Shown here in pieces: positions 53,256 through 61,502 of a DNA stretch of 64,000 nucleotides; positions within the stretch are counted from its first letter, which is position 1, and each line of letters begins with the position of its first letter. The stretch is from contig CAVSZK010000005.1 of NCBI GenBank assembly GCA_963732415.1, positions 186,001 through 250,000 on the forward strand. Direction: 5' to 3'. A program made the position numbers and the translations under genes. The notes beneath the pieces were generated by a model, which made no database searches, had not been told where the DNA came from, and worked only from the letters and a program-made list of their open reading frames with translations. The DNA comes from RPQJ01 sp963732415 (GTDB lineage: Bacteria; Pseudomonadota; Gammaproteobacteria; Steroidobacterales; Steroidobacteraceae).

Positions 53256-53497
53256 CCGGTCACCGCCTTCGTCGGTGACGCCCGACGATCGAGTCAGGCT
53301 TCCCGGACGTATGCCGGTGCCTGAGCGTGCTTCGTGCAGTCGCCGTATCGCGCTGCAGAAGAATAGTACTCCGACGCAAGCTGTACGCTCCCGGCTGCGT
53401 CGTCGCCAAGCTCACGCAAACGCTGCGGCTGCCGAGGCGGAGGATTTTCTATCGCCCCTCGCGGTCGAGAGCCTGCTCCACCGGTGCTTTCTGCGCA
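53256..53497. other. Intergenic region between tRNA-Gln terminator and DUF1003 gene
   Basis: The 242 bp hold no convincing gene. A perfect GTCACCG-N7-CGGTGAC hairpin (53259-53279) precedes the DUF1003 start on the minus strand. A TACTATTCT element on the minus strand near 53361-53369 could be a -10, but no matching -35 was found. Confidence 0.5.
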
Positions 53498-53525
53498 AAC
53501 GAAAAGGCCCGCTTGCGCGGGCCTT
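53498..53525 (-). terminator. Intrinsic terminator after tRNA-Gln
   Basis: On the minus strand AAGGCCCGC-GCAA-GCGGGCCTT (53504-53525) is a perfect 9-bp stem followed by TTCGTTT. It lies 9 bases after the tRNA 3' end and probably ends the rplM-rpsI-tRNA transcript. Confidence 0.75.
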
Positions 53526-53533
53526 CAGGTGAG

Positions 53534-53607
53534 TGGCTGGGGGACTAGGATTCGAACCTAGGTTGACGGAGTCAGAGTCCGTAGTCCTACCGCTAGACGA
53601 TCCCCCA
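53534..53607 (-). tRNA. tRNA-Gln (anticodon CUG)
   Basis: On the minus strand the sequence starts TGGGGGATCGTCTAGC and ends in encoded CCA. The acceptor stem is TGGGGGA/TCCCCCA, the anticodon arm is ACGGA-CTCTGAC-TCCGT with anticodon CTG, and the T-arm has the usual GGTTCGAATCC loop. It reads CAG codons. It begins 6 bases after the rpsI stop and should be processed from the ribosomal-protein transcript. Confidence 0.95.
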
Positions 53608-53613
53608 AGCGTG

Positions 53614-54006
53614 TTAGCGCTTCGAGAACTGGGTGCCGCGACGGGCCTTGCGGAAGCCGACCTTCTTGCGCTCGACTTCGCGCGCATCGCGCGTGACGAA
53701 TCCAGCGGTCCGCAGCGACTTGCGCAGCGACTCGTCGTATTCCATCAGTGCACGAGTGATGCCGTGGCGGATCGCACCGGCCTGGCCGGTGATGCCGCCG
53801 CCGGCCACGTTCACTTCGACGTCGAAACGGTCCGACATCTGCACGGTCTCGAGCGGCTGGCGCACGATCATCCGCGACGTCTGGCGACCGAAGAACTCCT
53901 CGATGGAGCGACCGTTGATGCGAATGGTGCCGGTGCCGGGACGCAGGTGGACGCGTGCCGTTGAGGTCTTGCGGCGGCCGGTGCCGTAATTGGTGCTAGC
54001 GGGCAT
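53614..54006 (-). CDS. rpsI: 30S ribosomal protein S9
   Basis: The 130-residue protein has YGTGRRKTSTARVHL at the N-terminus, GGGITGQAGAIRHGITRAL in the middle and the basic C-terminal ending KKVGFRKARRGTQFSKR, whose final Lys-Arg reaches the P site in the ribosome. It is 20 bases after rplM. Confidence 0.98.
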   Translation of the reverse strand: MPASTNYGTGRRKTSTARVHLRPGTGTIRINGRSIEEFFGRQTSRMIVRQPLETVQMSDRFDVEVNVAGGGITGQAGAIRHGITRALMEYDESLRKSLRTAGFVTRDAREVERKKVGFRKARRGTQFSKR

Positions 54007-54026
54007 CGTCGAAACCTTGCGTTGGG

Positions 54027-54455
54027 TCAGATGTCGAGCGGCTTGGGCTGCTGCGCGGTGTGCGGGTGCGCGGCACCCTGGAACACGTGCAGCTTCTTGA
54101 ACATGGCGCGGCCGAGCGGATTCTTGGGCAGCATGCCCTTCACCGCGATCTCGATGGCGCGCTCGGGGTGCTCGGCCATCATCTTGTCGAGCGTCTTGCT
54201 CTTGATGCCGCCGATCGCGCCCGTGTGCCAGTAGTAGACCTTGTCACGCAGCTTGTTGCCGGTGACATGGATCTTCTCGGCATTGAGAACGATGATGTGG
54301 TCGCCGGTGTCCACGTGGGGCGTGTACTCGGCCTTGTGCTTGCCGCGAAGGCGCATGGCGAGCTGCGTGGCGAGGCGGCCGAGCGTCTTGCCGCTCGCAT
54401 CCACCACGTACCAGTCGCGCCGCACCGTCTCGGAGCGTGCAAAAAAAGTGCTCAT
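54027..54455 (-). CDS. rplM: 50S ribosomal protein L13
   Basis: The 142-residue protein has RDWYVVDASGKTLGRLAT, the motif GDHIIVLNAEKIHVTGNK and AVKGMLPKNPLGRAMFKKL, as in E. coli L13 (also 142). The ATG at 54455 is chosen; the frame is open for another kilobase upstream, but only as a shadow. In E. coli L13 is an autogenous regulator of this operon. Confidence 0.98.
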   Translation of the reverse strand: MSTFFARSETVRRDWYVVDASGKTLGRLATQLAMRLRGKHKAEYTPHVDTGDHIIVLNAEKIHVTGNKLRDKVYYWHTGAIGGIKSKTLDKMMAEHPERAIEIAVKGMLPKNPLGRAMFKKLHVFQGAAHPHTAQQPKPLDI

Positions 54456-54498
54456 TGGGAGGCCCCAGGGAACCTGTCTATCCTGCAAAGAGCCGCGA

Positions 54499-54527
54499 AT
54501 CTTACTGTACGCGAGACCTCTTTGCAA
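54499..54527 (-). promoter_or_regulatory. Promoter of rplM-rpsI
   Basis: On the minus strand TTGCAA (54522-54527) and TAAGAT (54499-54504) are 17 bp apart, about 44 bases before the rplM ATG. The leader is short. It is the best promoter match in the region. Confidence 0.65.
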
Positions 54528-54667
54528 AGCCGGAAGTCGACCCGCTCGACCGGGCCCGTGCAAGACCATGTATATCCGGCCGGGAGCCCGTTGCGGCCCG
54601 CGCACGCGGCCCGGCCCCTGGGCGGGCGCCACCGGGATTGTCTGCCGGATCGCCGCCGCCCGCCGCG

Positions 54668-54690
54668 TGTGCGTATGGCGCACATATAAT
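54668..54690 (+). promoter_or_regulatory. coq7 -10 box with an adjoining inverted repeat
   Basis: A perfect TATAAT (54685-54690) lies only 5 bases before the coq7 ATG (54696). It is abutted upstream by TGTGCG-N5-CGCACA (54668-54684), an inverted repeat sitting over the -35 spacer, where a repressor or activator could bind. No good -35 is present. Transcription would start at or next to the A of ATG. Confidence 0.55.
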
Positions 54691-54695
54691 GAGCC

Positions 54696-55343
54696 ATGAC
54701 CACTAAAAGTCGCCCCCGCTCGCTCGCCGACGCCCTGATCCGTGAGTTCGACCGGGGGCTGCGTACCGTGGCCGCGGCCAATGTGGCAGCCCGGCCGAAT
54801 CCCGCCGGACCGGCCCCCGAATCCGTCACCGAACCCGCCGCCCGGCGCCATGCGGCCGGCCTGATGCGGGTCAATCACGCCGGGGAGATTGCCGCCCAGG
54901 CGCTGTACCACGGCCAGGCCCTGACCGCCCGCGACCACAGGGTCCGCGCCAAACTGCTCGATGCGGCCCGCGACGAGACTGACCACCTGGCCTGGTGCGA
55001 GGCGCGGGTGCGCGAACTCGACAGCCACACCAGCCTGCTCGCGCCGGTGTGGTATGCGGGCGCGTTCGCGATCGGCGCGGTCACCGGGCTCACGGGGGAC
55101 CGCACCAGCCTCGGTTTCGTTGCCGAAACCGAAAGACAGGTGGTCGAGCACCTGGAGTCGCACATGCACGAGCTGCCGGAGGGCGACGAACGCTCGCGAA
55201 AGATCGTGGGGCAGATGCAGGACGACGAGGCGCGTCATGGCTCGGATGCGACGAAAGCCGGCGGTCGCGAACTGCCCCGCCCGGTCCGCGCGCTCATGCG
55301 ACGAGCGGCGCGGATAATGACCCGAACAGCCTATTACGTCTGA
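54696..55343 (+). CDS. coq7: Demethoxyubiquinone hydroxylase Coq7 (non-flavin di-iron)
   Basis: The 215-residue protein is the di-iron monooxygenase that adds the C6 hydroxyl late in ubiquinone synthesis, replacing UbiF. The six ligands are visible: MRVNHAGEIAAQALYHGQAL (E then E/H), ARDETDHLAWCE and, in the second half, ETERQVVEHLESHMHEL and DDEARHGSDA. An N-terminal extension of about 50 residues is not conserved. The transcript is likely to be nearly leaderless. It stands next to the crp homologue, as in Pseudomonas and Xanthomonas relatives. Confidence 0.94.
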   Translation: MTTKSRPRSLADALIREFDRGLRTVAAANVAARPNPAGPAPESVTEPAARRHAAGLMRVNHAGEIAAQALYHGQALTARDHRVRAKLLDAARDETDHLAWCEARVRELDSHTSLLAPVWYAGAFAIGAVTGLTGDRTSLGFVAETERQVVEHLESHMHELPEGDERSRKIVGQMQDDEARHGSDATKAGGRELPRPVRALMRRAARIMTRTAYYV

Positions 55344-55413
55344 AAACTTGCGGTGCGACGCGCACTTGCGATTAAATCCGTGGAACTTTTGACATAACCG
55401 CGGGGCAGGACGA

Positions 55414-56172
55414 ATGGAGACCGGGGGAAGACCGCTTAGTGAGATTCCGGCAATCAACCGGTTCCTGAGCTATTGCCGCATCCGAACGGTGCCGTCCAAG
55501 ACGGTGCTGATCCACGCGGGCGACGTGCCCGACGTCCTTTACTACGTCATCAAGGGCTCGGTCGAAGTCCTGATCGAGGACGAGGAAGGCAACGAGATGG
55601 TGCTGGCCTACCTGAACAAGGGCCAGTTCTTCGGCGAGATGGGGCTCTTCAACGAGCAGCCGCAGCGCAGCGCCTGGGTGCGCACGCGCACGCAGTGCGA
55701 GCTGGCGGAGATGACCTACCCGCGCTTCCGGCAGATCGCGGCCGAGAGCCCGACGCTGCTGTTCGAACTCGCCACCCAGCTCGCGAGCCGCCTCGATCGC
55801 ACCAACAAGAAGCTCGGCGACCTGGCGTTCGTGGACGTTACCGGCCGCGTGGCGCACGCGATCATGGACCTGTGCAACGAGCCCGACGCGATGACGCATC
55901 CGGAGGGCACGCAGATCAAGGTGAGCCGGCAGGAGCTCTCCCGGCTGGTCGGCTGCTCGCGCGAGATGGCGGGCCGCGTGCTCAAGGTACTCGAGGAACA
56001 GGGCCTGCTTACGGCGCGCGGCAAGACGATGGTGGTGTTCGGCGTGCGGCCCAGGCTCAAGGGCAAGGCCGCACTGATGTCCACACATGCCACTGCGCCC
56101 GCGCCGCTCGCAATGCGCAACGCGAAGGCGGCGGCTGTCGCGGACGACGACGAGGACGACGACGAGGAATAG
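55414..56172 (+). CDS. crp: CRP-family transcription regulator with acidic C-terminal tail
   Basis: The 252-residue protein is close to E. coli Crp: a cNMP-binding domain with FFGEMGLFNEQPQRSAWVRT (phosphate-binding Glu, Arg and Ser) and the HTH VSRQELSRLVGCSREMAGRV. By my alignment the Thr/Ser pair that contacts the second cAMP in E. coli reads TN here. The C-terminus extends about 35 residues beyond Crp, with PRLKGKAAL then a run ending AVADDDEDDDEE. Homologues include Vfr and Clp; Clp-type proteins may respond to c-di-GMP instead of cAMP. Confidence 0.92.
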   Translation: METGGRPLSEIPAINRFLSYCRIRTVPSKTVLIHAGDVPDVLYYVIKGSVEVLIEDEEGNEMVLAYLNKGQFFGEMGLFNEQPQRSAWVRTRTQCELAEMTYPRFRQIAAESPTLLFELATQLASRLDRTNKKLGDLAFVDVTGRVAHAIMDLCNEPDAMTHPEGTQIKVSRQELSRLVGCSREMAGRVLKVLEEQGLLTARGKTMVVFGVRPRLKGKAALMSTHATAPAPLAMRNAKAAAVADDDEDDDEE

Positions 56173-56181
56173 CCCTCACGC

Positions 56182-56217
56182 GCCGGCTGCGCCGATCGGG
56201 CGCGGCCGGCCTCTTTC
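56182..56217 (+). terminator. Terminator after crp
   Basis: GCCGGC-T-GCGCC-GATCG-GGCGC-G-GCCGGC (56182-56210) forms an 11-bp stem with one internal mismatch, followed by CTCTTTC. It lies between convergent crp and rpe. On the minus strand no T-run follows, so it mainly serves crp. Confidence 0.6.
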
Positions 56218-56887
56218 AGCGCGCGCCGGCGATCTCGCTGCGCATCGCGTCGATGGTCGCCCGGTAGTCCTTCGATCCGAAGATCGCTGACCCCGCGACG
56301 AATGTATCGGCACCTGCCGCCGCGACTGCGGCGATGTTGTCGACCTTCACGCCGCCGTCCACCTCGAGCCGGATCTCGCGCCCGCTGCGGTCGATCAGTT
56401 CGCGCACACGGGCAATCTTGGGCAACACGGACGGGATGAACGACTGGCCGCCGAAGCCAGGGTTGACCGACATCAGCAGCACCATGTCGATCTTCTCGAG
56501 TACGTGGTCGAGCCAGTTCAGCGGCGAGGCAGGATTCAGCACCAGCCCTGGCCGGCATCCGTGCTCACGGATCAGGCCGATCGTGCGGTCCACGTGCTCA
56601 CTCGCCTCGGGGTGGAAAGTGATCCAGGTGGCGCCCGCCTTCGCAAAGTCCGGCACGATACGGTCCACCGGCTTCACCATGAGGTGCACGTCGATCGGCG
56701 CGGTGACGCCAGCCTTGCGCAGCGCCTCGCAGATCAGCGGCCCGATGGTCAGGTTGGGGACGTAGTGGTTGTCCATCACGTCGAAGTGGACCATGTCGGC
56801 GCCTGCTGCGAGCACCGCCGAAACCTCCTCGCCCAGGCGTGCAAAGTCTGCCGACAGGATGGACGGGGCGATCCAGTGCTTGGTCAT
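56216..56887 (-). CDS. rpe: Ribulose-phosphate 3-epimerase
   Basis: Rpe interconverts ribulose-5-P and xylulose-5-P. The 223-residue TIM barrel has IAPSILSADFARLGEEV, HFDVMDNHYVPNLTIG, DVHLMVKPVD, MSVNPGFGGQSFI and VDGGVKVDNI, including the metal-binding His and Asp residues. A strong AAGGAG precedes the ATG at 56887. It follows djlA by 45 bases. With rpiA elsewhere in the window it covers the non-oxidative pentose phosphate interconversions. Confidence 0.97.
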   Translation of the reverse strand: MTKHWIAPSILSADFARLGEEVSAVLAAGADMVHFDVMDNHYVPNLTIGPLICEALRKAGVTAPIDVHLMVKPVDRIVPDFAKAGATWITFHPEASEHVDRTIGLIREHGCRPGLVLNPASPLNWLDHVLEKIDMVLLMSVNPGFGGQSFIPSVLPKIARVRELIDRSGREIRLEVDGGVKVDNIAAVAAAGADTFVAGSAIFGSKDYRATIDAMRSEIAGAR

Positions 56888-56932
56888 TTGATTGCTCCTT
56901 GCTCGCCTGCAGGACTGTAGCAGGCCGTCCGG

Positions 56933-57736
56933 CTATTTCATCCCCCGGCTGTCACGTATCGCCTCGTATGCTTCAAGAATGCTGCGAGTGCGCTCGTGAG
57001 CCGCCTCGATCATCGACTCGGGGAGACCGTTGGCGACCAGCTTGTCCGGGTGGTTCCGGCTCACCAGGCGCCGGTAAGCGAGCTTGACCTCGCGGTCGCT
57101 GGCATCCGCGCGCACGCCGAGCACCTGGTAGGCGTCCGAGAGCCGCGACGGTGCGCTGCGCGACTGCTGCGACCCCGACTCGCGGCCCTGGCCGCGGGCA
57201 TGCATGCGCAGCAGCGCCTCGAGCGCCCCGAATTCGGCCGCCGAGATTCCGAGTGCTGCGCACATCCGGGCGAAGATCGCCCGCGCCGGCGGATTGAGCC
57301 CGCCGCCCAGCATCGAGGCCTCGAGCTGAATCTGCACGAACAGGCGCCGCAGGTCGCCGCGGCTGCCAAGGGAAGCGCGCAGCTCCGCGAGCACCGAATC
57401 GAGCGGGAAATCAGCCTGCTTGCCCTCGGTGAAGAAATCGATTGCGCGCCGGACGTCTTCGTCGCCCAGCGAAAAGCGGCGCATCACGGCCCGCGCGGCG
57501 TCGATTTCCTGCGCGGTGACCCGGCCGTCGGCCTTCGCGACATGCCCCATGACCTGGAATGTGGCCCTGAAGAACGCGTGGCTGATCGCCCGGCGGCTGT
57601 TGCCGGCCGCGGAACCGCCACTGCCGGTGCGCCGGTCGAACTGGTGGCCGATGAGCAGGCCCACGATCGCGCCGAGCAGGCCGCGTCCGATGATCGCACC
57701 CAGGACCGCACCGATGAGTTTTCCGTACCAGCCCAT
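56933..57736 (-). CDS. djlA: DjlA-like co-chaperone (TerB and J domains)
   Basis: The 267-residue protein starts with a glycine-rich membrane helix (MGWYGKLIGAVLGAIIGRGL), then a TerB-like helical domain (about 55-180) and a C-terminal J domain ending in SRNHPDKLVANGLP, with the HPD tripeptide that stimulates DnaK ATPase. This is the DjlA layout; DjlA is a type III membrane J protein linked to envelope stress in E. coli. Start at 57736 begins the membrane helix. Confidence 0.92.
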   Translation of the reverse strand: MGWYGKLIGAVLGAIIGRGLLGAIVGLLIGHQFDRRTGSGGSAAGNSRRAISHAFFRATFQVMGHVAKADGRVTAQEIDAARAVMRRFSLGDEDVRRAIDFFTEGKQADFPLDSVLAELRASLGSRGDLRRLFVQIQLEASMLGGGLNPPARAIFARMCAALGISAAEFGALEALLRMHARGQGRESGSQQSRSAPSRLSDAYQVLGVRADASDREVKLAYRRLVSRNHPDKLVANGLPESMIEAAHERTRSILEAYEAIRDSRGMK

Positions 57737-57839
57737 GGATTCCTTGACCGCCGGGGAAGGCTGCTGCAACACTGGCTGTGCGCGGCGGCGCGCTATGTTA
57801 GCAGCGCCAGGCCAGCGTCCCGAAACCGGAATCCCCGCA

Positions 57840-58742
57840 ATGCCGAACAGCCCCGCCGCTTCGCCACCGATGCACGAGTCGAACCTGCGCGGCCTCACGC
57901 GCACGCACCAGGGCAAGGTGCGCGACATCTATGCCATAGACGACCGCCACATGCTGATCGTCACGACCGATCGGCTGAGCGCATTCGACGTCGTGCTGCC
58001 TGACCCCATCCCGGGCAAAGGCCGGGTGCTGACCAGCATTTCGAACTACTGGTTCGAGCGCACCGGCCACATCGTGCCGAACCACCTCGCCGACTACCCG
58101 CTCGAACGTGCGGTACCCGATGCGGCCGAGCGCGCGACCATCGCCGACCGCTGCATGGTGGTGCGGCGCCTGAGGGCCCTGCCCGTCGAGGCAGTCGTCC
58201 GCGGTTACCTGATCGGGTCGGGCTGGAAGGACTATGAGCGCACCGGGAGCGTATGCGGCATCACGCTGCCGCCGGGAATGCGTATGGCCGATCGACTGCC
58301 GCACCCGATATTCACGCCCGCGACCAAGGCCGAGCGCGGCCACCACGACGAGAACGTCGGCTTTGCGGAGATCGAGGCTTCGATCGGGCCGGCGCTGGCC
58401 GCCAGGGTGCGCGACACGGCGATCGCGCTCTATGCGTTCGCCGCGGCACATGCGCTCGCGCGCGGCATCATCATTGCCGACACGAAGTTCGAGTTCGGCG
58501 TGGATGAAGCCGGAACGCTTACATTGATCGACGAGGCGCTCACGCCGGATTCGTCGCGCTTCTGGCCTGTGGACACCTACTCACCAGGCACCAGTCCGCC
58601 GTCGTTCGACAAGCAGTTCGTGCGCGACTATCTCGAGACACTGGACTGGGACAAGACGCCGCCCGGCCCGCGCCTGCCGGCCGAAGTTATCCGGGGGACG
58701 AGCGAGAAATACCAGGAAGCCCTGCGCAGGCTCACCGCCTAG
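57840..58742 (+). CDS. purC: Phosphoribosylaminoimidazole-succinocarboxamide synthase
   Basis: PurC joins aspartate to CAIR with ATP in purine synthesis. The 300-residue product has RTHQGKVRDIYAIDD, TDRLSAFDVVLPDPIPGKG, EAVVRGYLIGSGWKDYERTG and TKFEFGVDEAGTLTLIDE, with ALTPDSSRFWP near the end. It is of the longer, yeast-like ADE1 type rather than the 237-residue E. coli form. ATG 57840 is used; ATG 57870 is possible. Confidence 0.95.
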   Translation: MPNSPAASPPMHESNLRGLTRTHQGKVRDIYAIDDRHMLIVTTDRLSAFDVVLPDPIPGKGRVLTSISNYWFERTGHIVPNHLADYPLERAVPDAAERATIADRCMVVRRLRALPVEAVVRGYLIGSGWKDYERTGSVCGITLPPGMRMADRLPHPIFTPATKAERGHHDENVGFAEIEASIGPALAARVRDTAIALYAFAAAHALARGIIIADTKFEFGVDEAGTLTLIDEALTPDSSRFWPVDTYSPGTSPPSFDKQFVRDYLETLDWDKTPPGPRLPAEVIRGTSEKYQEALRRLTA

Positions 58743-58745
58743 GGC

Positions 58746-60056
58746 ATGTCCGGCAACCTATCCTCGCTGCAGCTGCGGGTCGAGCACTGGCTGTTCGACC
58801 TGCCGGAGTCGCTGGGCAGCCGCGCGCTGGTCCTGCTCGCGACACCGCTCCGCTACGCCTACGCGCTGCTGCGCGATATGGGGCGCGGCGAACTCGGGCT
58901 GCGTGCCATGAGCCTCGTCTACTCGACGCTGTTCGCGCTGGTCCCGGTGGTGGCGGTCGCGTTCGCGGTGCTCAAGGCCTTCGGCTACCACCACCAGATC
59001 GAGCCGTTGCTGCTCGAGTTCCTGCAGCCCCTGGGAGAGCAGGGCCAGTCGATCACCAGCAGCATCATGGGATTTGTCGAGAACGTGCAGGGCACGCTGC
59101 TTGGCACCGTCGGGTTCGTGTTCCTGCTCTTCACCGCGATCTCGACCGTGCAGAAGGTGGAGGAAGCGCTTAACTTCACCTGGCACGTGGACCGGCCGCG
59201 CAGCTACGCCCGCCGCGCGACCGAGTACCTCGTGGTGCTGCTGGTCGTACCAGCGCTCGCGGTGGCTGCGATGTCGCTGCTCGCCTCGTTCGAAGCCAGC
59301 GAAGTCGTGGCTAAGCTTTCAGGCCTGGCCGCGGGACACTCGGGCAAGGGACCCCGGACTCACTACATCCTCATACTGGGGCTGTTCGGCTTCCTGTACG
59401 TCTACATGCCGAACACACGGGTGAAGTTCTGGCCGGCGGTGATCGGCACGCTTTTCGGCGGATTGTTGTGGGCGTTTGTCGGCGCGTTGTTCGCGCGCAT
59501 CGTGGTTTATTCAGCGCAACTCGCGGCAATCTACGCAGGCCTCGCGGTCGTGCCACTGTTCCTGTTCTGGCTGTACCTGAGCTGGCTCATCCTGCTGCTC
59601 GGCGCGCAGCTGTCTTTTTACGTGCAGCACCCGGAGCACCTGAGGACCGGGCACGCGGACATTCCGACGACCGGCGCACTGCGCGAGCGCCTGGCGATGG
59701 CGGTGATGTACCTGCTGGCCCAGCGGTTCGCGGAAGGCACGGAGCGCTGGTCCACCAATGCGCTGGCCGAACGACTCGACGTGCCTGCAACGGTGCTTGG
59801 CAGCGTAGTGTCCGCGCTCGAGGCGCACGGGCTGGTGCTCACGGCCGAAGACGATTCGCTGCTCCCGGCCCGGGACCTGAGTTCGATCACGCTTGCCGGG
59901 ATACTCGACGCGATCCGGCACGAGATGCCGGACCCGCGGCGACCGGATCCGCACCCGGTCGCGGCGTCCGACGCAGTGGCGCAATCGGCCGACGAAGCCT
60001 TGCACGCGAGTCTCGGTGACCGCACGCTGCTCGACCTGGTGCGCAGCAACGCCTGA
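58746..60056 (+). CDS. YihY/BrkB family membrane protein with C-terminal winged-helix-like domain
   Basis: The 436-residue protein has six membrane helices with YihY/BrkB (UPF0761) features (ELGLRAMSLVYSTLFALVPV, YMPNTRVKFWPAVIGTLFGG, SWLILLLGAQLSFYVQHP). The last about 120 residues form a soluble domain (ALRERLAMAVMYLLAQRFAE, LAERLDVPATVLGSVVSALE) that looks like a winged helix. RNase BN was once assigned to this family in error. It starts 3 bases after purC. Confidence 0.88.
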   Translation: MSGNLSSLQLRVEHWLFDLPESLGSRALVLLATPLRYAYALLRDMGRGELGLRAMSLVYSTLFALVPVVAVAFAVLKAFGYHHQIEPLLLEFLQPLGEQGQSITSSIMGFVENVQGTLLGTVGFVFLLFTAISTVQKVEEALNFTWHVDRPRSYARRATEYLVVLLVVPALAVAAMSLLASFEASEVVAKLSGLAAGHSGKGPRTHYILILGLFGFLYVYMPNTRVKFWPAVIGTLFGGLLWAFVGALFARIVVYSAQLAAIYAGLAVVPLFLFWLYLSWLILLLGAQLSFYVQHPEHLRTGHADIPTTGALRERLAMAVMYLLAQRFAEGTERWSTNALAERLDVPATVLGSVVSALEAHGLVLTAEDDSLLPARDLSSITLAGILDAIRHEMPDPRRPDPHPVAASDAVAQSADEALHASLGDRTLLDLVRSNA

Positions 60057-60068
60057 CGACAGACGGAC

Positions 60069-61418
60069 TCAGTCGCCGGCGATGGTCATTTCGCCGACCA
60101 GGATCGAACCCGTGCGAATGCCCCCGCGAACGTCCATGTCGTCGCCGACCGAGACGATGCCGCGGTAGACATCCTTGAGGTTGCCGGCCACGGTCACTTC
60201 GTGCACCGGATACTGGATCCTGCCACCCTCGACCCAGAATCCCGCCGCGCCGCGCGAATAGTCGCCAGTCACGCCATTCACGCCCTGCCCCATCAGCTCG
60301 GTGACCAGCAGACCCCGATCCATGAGCCGCAGCATCGCGTCGAAGTCGCCGCCGCGGCCGGGCACGATGAGGTTGTGGGTCCCGCCCGCATTGCCGGTCG
60401 TGCGCAGGCCGAGCTTGCGCGCCGAATAAGAGCCGAGCACGTAGCCGAGCAGCACCCCTCCCTCGACGAGCTCGCGATCGCGAGTGGCGACGCCCTCGTG
60501 ATCGAAGGGGGCGCTGGCGAGCGCCTTCGGCAGGTGCGGTCTCTCTGAAATACCGAACCAGTCGGGAAAGAGCTGCTGGCCCGCTGCATCCAGCAGGAAC
60601 GAGGCGCGACGGTACTGGCTGCCGCCACGGATCGCCCCGATGAAGTGGCCGATGAGCCCGCGCGCGACCTCTGGGCTGAACAGCACCGGCGCACGCATCG
60701 TGCCAAGCTTGCGCGCACCAAGGCGCCGTACGGCGCGCTCGCCGCTCAGCCTGCCGACGCTGGCAACGTCGTCGAGTTCGCGCCAGTCGCGCGCCGTCGA
60801 GTACCAGTAGTCGCGCTCCATTGCGTTGCCTTCGCTGCCGAGCACCGCGCAGCTCACGCTGTGCACCGAGCCGGGATAGGCGTGGAGGAACCCGTGTGTA
60901 TTTCCGTAGGTGCGAATCCCGCGGTGCGAGCTGACGCCCGCGCCTTCGGAGTTGGTGATGCGAGGATCCACCGCGAGCGCCGCCGCCTCGCACTCCAGTG
61001 CGAGCTCGCAGGCACGTTCCGGTGTCAGGTCCCAGGGATGCGAGAGATCCAGGTCGGGCACGTCAGTCGCCAGCGTGTCCAGGTCCGCGAGCCCTGCGCA
61101 GGAATCCTCCGAAGTGAACCGCGCAATGCTGCAGGCCTTGCCGACCGTCTCGCGCAGCGCCGCCGCACCCAGGTCAGCCGTGCTGGCCGAGCCCTTGCGC
61201 GTGCCGAAATACACGGTGACGCCCATGCCCCGGTCGCGCTGGTATTCGACGGTGTCGATCTCCCCGAGGCGCACGGAGACCGAGAGGCCCACGTCCACGC
61301 TGACCGCGGCCTCGGCCTGGGAGGCGCCTAGCGCACGGGCTTCCTCGAGCGCGATCTCGACGAGCGCGAGAAGATCTGCGCCGTCGGCAACGGGCGTCAG
61401 TGACGATTCAGTGGACAT
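60069..61418 (-). CDS. pmbA: Metalloprotease subunit PmbA (TldE)
   Basis: With TldD, PmbA/TldE forms a protease that matures microcin B17 and related peptides. The 449-residue product matches E. coli PmbA (450) and has QRDRGMGVTVYFGTRKGS, FSPEVARGLIGHFIGAIRG, TTGNAGGTHNLIVPGRGGD and GQGVNGVTGDYSRGAAGF. PmbA lacks the metal site that TldD carries; no TldD gene is in this window. ATG 61418 is chosen over an upstream TTG at 61439. It is divergent from darP. Confidence 0.95.
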   Translation of the reverse strand: MSTESSLTPVADGADLLALVEIALEEARALGASQAEAAVSVDVGLSVSVRLGEIDTVEYQRDRGMGVTVYFGTRKGSASTADLGAAALRETVGKACSIARFTSEDSCAGLADLDTLATDVPDLDLSHPWDLTPERACELALECEAAALAVDPRITNSEGAGVSSHRGIRTYGNTHGFLHAYPGSVHSVSCAVLGSEGNAMERDYWYSTARDWRELDDVASVGRLSGERAVRRLGARKLGTMRAPVLFSPEVARGLIGHFIGAIRGGSQYRRASFLLDAAGQQLFPDWFGISERPHLPKALASAPFDHEGVATRDRELVEGGVLLGYVLGSYSARKLGLRTTGNAGGTHNLIVPGRGGDFDAMLRLMDRGLLVTELMGQGVNGVTGDYSRGAAGFWVEGGRIQYPVHEVTVAGNLKDVYRGIVSVGDDMDVRGGIRTGSILVGEMTIAGD

Positions 61419-61502
61419 GGTTCCGCCGGGTAGTTTCAAGCGGCCATTCTAGCAGCGGCCGGAGCCGGGGCCGCGCGTGCTAGCATCCCGCGCGGAGGAA
61501 GG

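Noticed and set aside
55391..55396. TTGACA as a -35 box for crp
   Set aside because: No -10-like hexamer lies 16-18 bp downstream before the ATG; the match is probably chance.
54456..55457. 1-kb in-frame extension upstream of rplM
   Set aside because: It is antisense to coq7 and crosses the rplM promoter; L13 at 142 residues is complete without it.
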